Of a stretch of DNA of 64,000 bases, positions 58,780 through 64,000 are shown piece after piece; positions within the stretch are counted from its first letter, which is position 1; each line of letters starts with the position of its first letter. Under the pieces are notes generated by a model. The model ran no database searches. It had not been told where the DNA came from and saw nothing but the letters and a program-made list of their open reading frames with translations. The stretch is from Diphasiastrum complanatum (taxonomy: Eukaryota; Streptophyta; Lycopodiopsida; Lycopodiales; Lycopodiaceae): assembly GCA_029204225.1 (NCBI GenBank), contig CM055106.1, positions 6,915,156 to 6,979,155 on the forward strand, written 5' to 3'. The translations under genes were made by a program, and so were the position numbers.

Positions 58780-59106
58780 TTTTGATTTTGTACGAGGAAA
58801 TAGAGTGGATAACATTTTATATATGCAGCTTCGTAACTGACAGCGCGTGCCAGGATAAAATAATTGAAGGCCCCATTATCGAGGCCAGGAATCTAGAATC
58901 GTTTTGGGGAATATTCCGTCAGCCATCAGGGCTGGCGCCCGTCCGTGGGCCCGTGGCCGTTTCTTTTATCACGATGCCGTCGTCGTCGTCGTCGTCTCCG
59001 TTGCTTTATTTTATTTTTTGCTCTTTGGTTTTCTGCGTCAGTTTGCTGCTCGATCCTGCTTTTTCGTTGTCTGGCTGTCTGCGCGCAGGTGGAGCTATAT
59101 AATATT
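58780..59106 (+). promoter_or_regulatory. Probable promoter and leader of the HD-Zip gene
   Basis: GC-rich stretch (58840-59090) with a (GTC)n-like run (58976-58999), unlike the surrounding AT-rich DNA and typical of a 5' leader. A TATA-like TATATAAT lies near 59095-59102. Start site not determinable from sequence. Confidence 0.35.
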
Positions 59107-59311
59107 ATGCGATCAGGAGGTGCTGATAATATGATGCGAGATTTTTTGGCAAGAAAAGCAGGACGGTTGCAGAATATGGTGGTATGCAGACAATACGCGC
59201 CTGAGGTGGTTTATTTTTCTCTTTTATGTCCTCATGATTCATGTGTCGGTAATAGTATTCGAGATTTGTTGCAAGAAATAGAGGACGGTTTCCGATCTGG
59301 AGGCCTTGTAG
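59107..59311 (+). CDS. Candidate first exon of the HD-Zip gene
   Basis: ORF from ATG 59107 (MRSGGADNMMRDFLARKAGR). Two GT donors give the phase needed by the acceptor at 60747: after 59248 (TCG then GTAATA) and after 59311 (TAG then GTGGAT). Either would join in frame to GFQERLSG in the next exon, with an intron of 1.4-1.5 kb. The peptide is not one I recognise from HD-Zip I N-termini, so it may instead be leader sequence or an upstream ORF. Confidence 0.3.
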
Positions 59312-59353
59312 GTGGATGATCTGCATCTGGTCAAGTTTTTTGCGCTTTTAAGC

Positions 59354-59395
59354 TCTGATCTGTGGATAGGTGTTTCTGATCTGTGGATAGGTGTT
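59354..59395 (+). repeat. Exact 21-bp tandem duplication
   Basis: A 21-bp unit beginning TCTGATCTGTGG and ending TAGGTGTT is repeated exactly twice with no spacer, upstream of the HD-Zip homeobox exon. Confidence 0.9.
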
Positions 59396-60418
59396 TCGAG
59401 TGTTTGCTTACGATTGATAGTTGCTTTGAGTCTTTGAGCATTCTTGTTGCCTTCAGGGGAAGCGTTTGATTTGATCTTTGTTGTGATATTTGAAGATATA
59501 GTCCGATCGCCTTATTATAGCATTCAATAGGGTGGCTCGTGTCCCTGATACGCACCTATTTTTGATCAGAGAAATTTTTTTATCCCATTACCTGCCTTGC
59601 CTAGTTCACTTTTTTTTCACGTTTATTACAGCCAAACGGAGGCGTTCATATGTGAATGAAGCATGGATTGCAGTTAGAGTCGTGTATCAAGGCTAGCTTG
59701 TTAATGCTTAACTTTTCGGTGAGTAGTAGAGGCTTTGTCGAAATGAGTAGAGAGAGTCGTTATCTAATAAATGTACCTGTGACATCTTGAACATGAGACT
59801 TTGATTCAAGGTAGTGGTTCACCTCCGAAGCATTTAGGATCTACGTCTTTGCTCTAGCGTTGGTTACAAAGCTTCAAATTTGTTGAAAGCATCTACAAAA
59901 GTTTACTTCTGACTGTCGCACAGTTGAAGCTGCACTGGTGCGTAGCTGTTGCGCATGTTGTGACTATTACGACCTGTTATCGACTTCTTGAGCTATACAT
60001 TGATCAGTAACTGCAGAAGTTCAGAGTGCATAGATTATATACTCGAAAATGCAGCAATTGTTGTAGAGTTGTGCACATATGCAATTTGAGTCGTGATACC
60101 TGCTATCGACTTCCGCCACATACATCTACCGTGGTGCTAAGAGTTGAGGGTTCAATTATATCGTGTAGCAAGTTGATCCACTTTCTGTAGTCTTTGAACA
60201 AATTCTTATATCATGCTGCTCTGTAATCATGAACCTATACGTTTGACGGTGCCAGCGGTCAGGTTTTTTGTTAACGATGACATCGCTCGTCTACTTTGCT
60301 GGTTTGTACGATACTGTCATCCGAGCTAACATCAGTGGTACATAGCAAGCTACGTTTTAGTTGCAATAGTCGTAGGTATGGGTTGAAAGGTTGAAACGTT
60401 GAGTTGAGTCAGCTCTAG

Positions 60419-60460
60419 TGAGCACAACCATAGCGGTTACTGAGCACAACCATAGCGGTT
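60419..60460 (+). repeat. Exact 20-bp direct repeat, 2-bp spacer
   Basis: TGAGCACAACCATAGCGGTT occurs at 60419-60438 and 60441-60460. It is 290 bp before the homeobox exon and could be a duplicated regulatory site. Confidence 0.9.
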
Positions 60461-60747
60461 CAGAATGTACGTTTGGAGGGGTAGATTGGATACCGTTGAG
60501 TCTCGGGGTCGGAAATTGCAGTGATTACGATGGATTGGAGCGGGAGGTCCGGAAATCTGACAAATTCCATGCTGATTAGAGAAGGAAACACCGTGAATGG
60601 ACTTATGGCGACACTATCTTCTTGTCCTCAACCCTGCTTTCGAGGTTCAAGATTGCGCTCCCTTTATTTCTAGCTTGTTTGTGGAAAAGTATAGTGCACC
60701 AGAGCTTTATAATTAGCATCTCATGTTTTACTGTCGAATGTTGGCAG

Positions 60748-61766
60748 GCTTCCAGGAAAGGTTGAGTGGAACAAATCTGAAACGCCCACTGTTTCCATCA
60801 TTGGAAGTTGATGTGTTGGGAAACGACGACATCCCTGATCATCATGAAGAGTCCCACCATGCTGAGAAGAAACGAAGGTTAACAGTCGAGCAAGTGAGAT
60901 GTCTGGAAAAGAGTTTCAAAGCAGAGAATAGGCTGGAACCTGAAGTGAAAATGAAACTCGCACAAGAGCTGTGCTTGCAGCCCAGGCAAGTTGCAGTGTG
61001 GTACCAAAATCGTCGGGCAAGATGGAAGTCAAAGCAGCTTGAGCAAGATTACGACATTCTCAAAATGGGGTACGAGGCTCTTCTAAAGGAGAAGCAGAAA
61101 CTTGAGGCCGAGGTATAATTAAGTCTAAGTGGACAGTTACTTTTATCGTTGGATTCTTGCTCTTCTCTGAAAGTTAAATGTTCTGATTGCTAAAAGACGG
61201 ATCTGTGCGTAAGCTTGCAGGTTATTAGCTTAACTGATCAGCTGATTTCCAGGGAGGCTACGACCAAAAGTGTCCAAGGTGAGGACTCCGGAAACCCTGC
61301 AGAAGTTGATTCTCAGCAACATTTAGATTCTGAGGAAGAGACGAGCTGGGAGACTGAATTTCAAGCAATTGAGCCAACTGAGCTACAAACATCACGTCCA
61401 CTATCTGAGAAGGCCGTGAGCTGTATCATGAAACCAAGCATAGAAGAAAACTCGCCCAAATCCGATGGATACAACAGCGAGGTGTTGGATGTAGGCAGTC
61501 CAACTCCTGTCGATAGAAGCCTGGATCAGCAAGAGTTAGAAGGAATGAATTCCGAACAGCACACAATTGACGATCATGCACTGGACATCTTTACCTGTCA
61601 TCCAATGGTAGAAGGACTTTACGGAACTGTGTATAATAACAGTACTCAGTTACATGAGCAAATCGGCTGCAAGCTTGAAGATGGACTGTTTCATAGCGAC
61701 CACGAATATCACTACTGCAACACGGCAGAGGAGCCAGCGTTTCCAACATGGTGGTATTGGCCATGA
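60748..61766 (+). CDS. Class I homeodomain-leucine zipper (HD-Zip I) transcription factor
   Basis: Two exons: 60748-61112 and 61221-61766, with a 108-bp GT-AG intron at 61113-61220 (phase 0), ending in TGA at 61764-61766. The homeodomain has [33 protein letters not shown] and [20 protein letters not shown]; the leucine zipper follows at once with five leucines in heptad register (QLE, ILK, ALL, KLE, SLT). The intron cuts the zipper. The acidic C-terminal region ends WWYWP, an AHA-like aromatic activation motif typical of the class. HD-Zip I dimers bind CAATNATTG sites and act in stress and growth responses. Odd: Tyr replaces the nearly invariant Phe of WFQN. The first exon base is the second of a Gly codon, so an upstream exon is likely; otherwise ATG 60738 (MLAGFQER) without splicing could start it. 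Confidence 0.93.
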
Positions 61767-62700
61767 ACGGGGGGGGTCCATGCTGCGCACTTGATGACTG
61801 CAGCTACAGTTCTTAAGAATTGCGACTCGTATGATTCCTGGAATGCAGATTACCCGTTTCTACTTTCTGAATATAACGGTTCATAGACTTGTAGAGTTAG
61901 CATGGAGGAATGACTTGATGTACAGATCCACCTCAAGTATCATTTGCATTTTGTATTTGACTTGCAATAGAGATGTCGCTCAGTATAACTTAAGGAAAAA
62001 TTTCCATCCATAGTCTTTGATACCCCGGCCAGTTGTACTTCGATTTTTGCTAGCGCCTGAATGTAATGCTCAACGCAATTGCTATGATTTGTATTTTCAC
62101 TTGTTTTCTCAATTAGTATCCAGAATTCACATAACAAATGATGCAGCGTAAAATTCACTAATACTTGTTACAAATGATCATGGAGAGCTCATTGGAGCCT
62201 GTATTCTAATACTTCGAAACTTACGGAGAAATATAAAGAGGATATAACACGAGGAAACTTAATATACTTGTTTTCACCATGAGATCAAAATTCTTTTCTA
62301 GTTGTCCATCAGAGTAGCCAATTATTTTTATAAGAGTTCTGTCATTAAAAAATAGGTGTCAATAGAACCACAAACAATCAATCATTCAAATCATTTATGT
62401 TACAACAACCCTCTCTTCAATAAAGATATTCAACTATTCATAATCAGACATGATAAATAGCTATACCACGAACATTTAAGAAACAATTATATTGCATTCA
62501 CAACAATGCTAATCATTAGAATGAACACAATGGATCACTCAACAACCATAGCTTCTATAGATAATAATTTTTGTGATCAAAGTACCTATCTAGCACCTGA
62601 CCTATGCATGCTATATTATCACCTTGGATGAGTGCAAATACTCTCCTCAATCCTAGATGCATCCAGTCGTAAACACCAGGTCTAGACTATGCACACTTGA
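61767..62700. other. 3' flank of the HD-Zip gene
   Basis: A run of eight G follows the stop codon within a few bases. No clear AATAAA signal. No further gene recognised; the sequence from about 62150 is AT-rich intergenic DNA. Confidence 0.4.
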
Positions 62701-63229
62701 TTGTTGCCTTCCTTGGCCCATGATCTCTAGTCTTATAATGTCCTCCTCACTTCAACTCCTTGGATGGTGCTTAAATTCTGAAGTAAGGATGCTTTGGGTT
62801 CAAAGCCAATGAATGTTTGCCATGTGGTGAATATTCGTTGGCCCAAATAAGGCTTTGGAACTGTAGTCTTGAAGAAATAGTCTACATTGTAAGGTATATT
62901 CAAGCCATTCATACTTAGAAATTGAATAATCACCAATATTTAGATTTCCTTTTGTACAAGAAAGATTTCAAAACCAAAAAACGCATGCATGAACTTTACG
63001 AAAGATGTTATGTCAAAATTACATGGTCTGCAATCCTAAGTGTCAAACTGCAAGATTGTTCTCATTCTACTAACTACACTGAGACATTGATCCCCCAGCA
63101 TGCATGTAATCTCCTCCAAAAAATGGCTTACCCTTAGCGCATAGCATTGGCATCTTCTGGGTCCCAACTTGTCTCAGAGTATGAGTAACTCAGTCCAAAA
63201 TATAATCTAGTTACGAGACTCTTTATGGT
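62701..63229 (-). other. Coding-like but unrecognised sequence, 3' of gypsy integrase relic
   Basis: The minus strand has an open stretch of 67 residues (YNVDYFFKTTVPKPYLGQRI, TWQTFIGFEPKASLLQNLST) that follows the integrase relic in the same direction. It may be the end of that gypsy element. No domain recognised. Confidence 0.3.
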
Positions 63230-64000
63230 AGACCACACTCTTCCTTCGGCCTCTTTCAAGAATATATTATTAGATGCCAAATCCCATGGATGTTTGGGTC
63301 TTTTGACATAGCTTGTCAATTGGTATGGCCCTTTGCAATGGACTTGCAATGATCCCCTTTTTAATAGTGTACACCCTCTTAGAACTAATTACGTGTTTCT
63401 CAAAGTACCCCTTTCTTTATTCTTCTTGTTGTGAAGTCAACCTCGATGTCTTATGCCAAGACGTTTTATCTCACCTATCTATGCATTGTTTTGTCGCTTG
63501 CCAATCAATAGACCACTAGTGATCTATGAAATCCTCGAATCCATGCTCATTTCCATCATGTATTGATTATCAATCGTCAATTCGAGATATCTACCATACA
63601 CATTAAAAAATGGAGAAAACCTTGTTGACTCTTGAGTGATAGCATAGACAAGCATCTATCCCACTCACAATATTTGCTAGTAATTATTATATTCTTGATA
63701 AGATTCTTTACCATATGCACCAAACTCTCCACCATGTCATGTGTTGTGGCTGGCTAGGGCATTCTTTCACACTGATGCCATTTTCAGTACATGTTGTTTT
63801 AGAATTTTGTCTTTACTCGGTACTAGTATTGTTTGTTAAAATTCACATTGGACATTCAAACTTACAATCACTTGGGTGTGCAGAAGTTCAAATTTCACTT
63901 GGCTTGCATTCTAGTACATCCTTTAAATCATCAAATGCATAAACTATGTACTTATTTTGTTGGCTTGTTATAGGCAATGACCCCACCATGTACAAATTTA
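63230..64000 (-). pseudogene. Ty3/gypsy integrase C-terminal relic
   Basis: In broken minus-strand frames: MVESLVHMVKNLIKNIIITS (the end of the integrase core), CEWDRCLSMLSL, STRFSPFFNVYGRYLEL, a basic stretch, RKGYFEKHVISSKRVY, then after a frameshift near 63345 HCKGPYQLTSYVKRP, a likely GPY/F module, and WDLASNNIFLKEAEGRVWST. It runs off the right edge of the window. Different from element D. Confidence 0.6.

Overview
The window is AT-rich nuclear DNA of a land plant. Two interpretable host genes have plant-type exon structure, the plant ERCC1 repair protein and a class I homeodomain-leucine zipper factor (HD-Zip, a plant-only class). Nearly everything else is nested plant LTR retrotransposons, short inverted-repeat elements and very long (GA)n, (TC)n and (AC)n tracts. 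A large repeat-laden genome such as a fern, lycophyte or gymnosperm would fit, but the sequence alone does not fix the lineage. I see no bacterial, organellar or CRISPR features.

Region 1-14.1 kb: two decayed Ty1/copia elements (A and B) lie head to tail. A young copia element, 2546-8408 on the minus strand, sits inside the reverse transcriptase of A. Its two 654-bp LTRs look identical, it has a 5-bp target duplication, an abutting tRNA primer site and an uninterrupted 1316-residue polyprotein. It is the only apparently intact element here.

Region 14.1-31 kb: a gypsy gag relic; copia fragments; two copies of one LTR family facing each other as an inverted repeat (16985-17804 and 19015-20480); a copia gag (element C); a Ty3/gypsy element (D) with protease, RT, RNase H and integrase relics plus an extra ORF between integrase and 3' LTR, interrupted by a foldback MITE; then more copia debris (E).

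Region 31-44 kb: mostly non-coding DNA with microsatellites, a GC-rich SINE-like island, a palindromic tandem repeat and a long hairpin. ERCC1 follows on the minus strand (36509-43603) with nine exons that join into an open 413-residue frame. Its introns carry a retrotransposon primer-site relic and a foldback element.

Region 44-57 kb: non-coding DNA with a second copy of the MITE, then copia element F (long RT-RNase H ORF with one stop; gag, protease and integrase absent) embedded in a relic of the young element's family, and copia element G, in which a deletion fuses gag in frame to RT-RNase H.

Region 57-64 kb: a tRNA-derived SINE-like relic, the HD-Zip I gene (60748-61766, with a possible upstream first exon near 59.1-59.3 kb), and a decayed gypsy integrase end on the minus strand at the right edge.

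The two host genes are unrelated in function (nuclear excision repair; transcription control). The remaining structure is best read as successive retrotransposon insertion, deletion and mutational decay. The most notable unexplained signals are a 10-bp palindrome (CACACGTGTG) recurring eight times, all in copia LTRs or leaders; the facing LTR pair; the foldback MITE; the extra gypsy ORF; and several strong hairpins.
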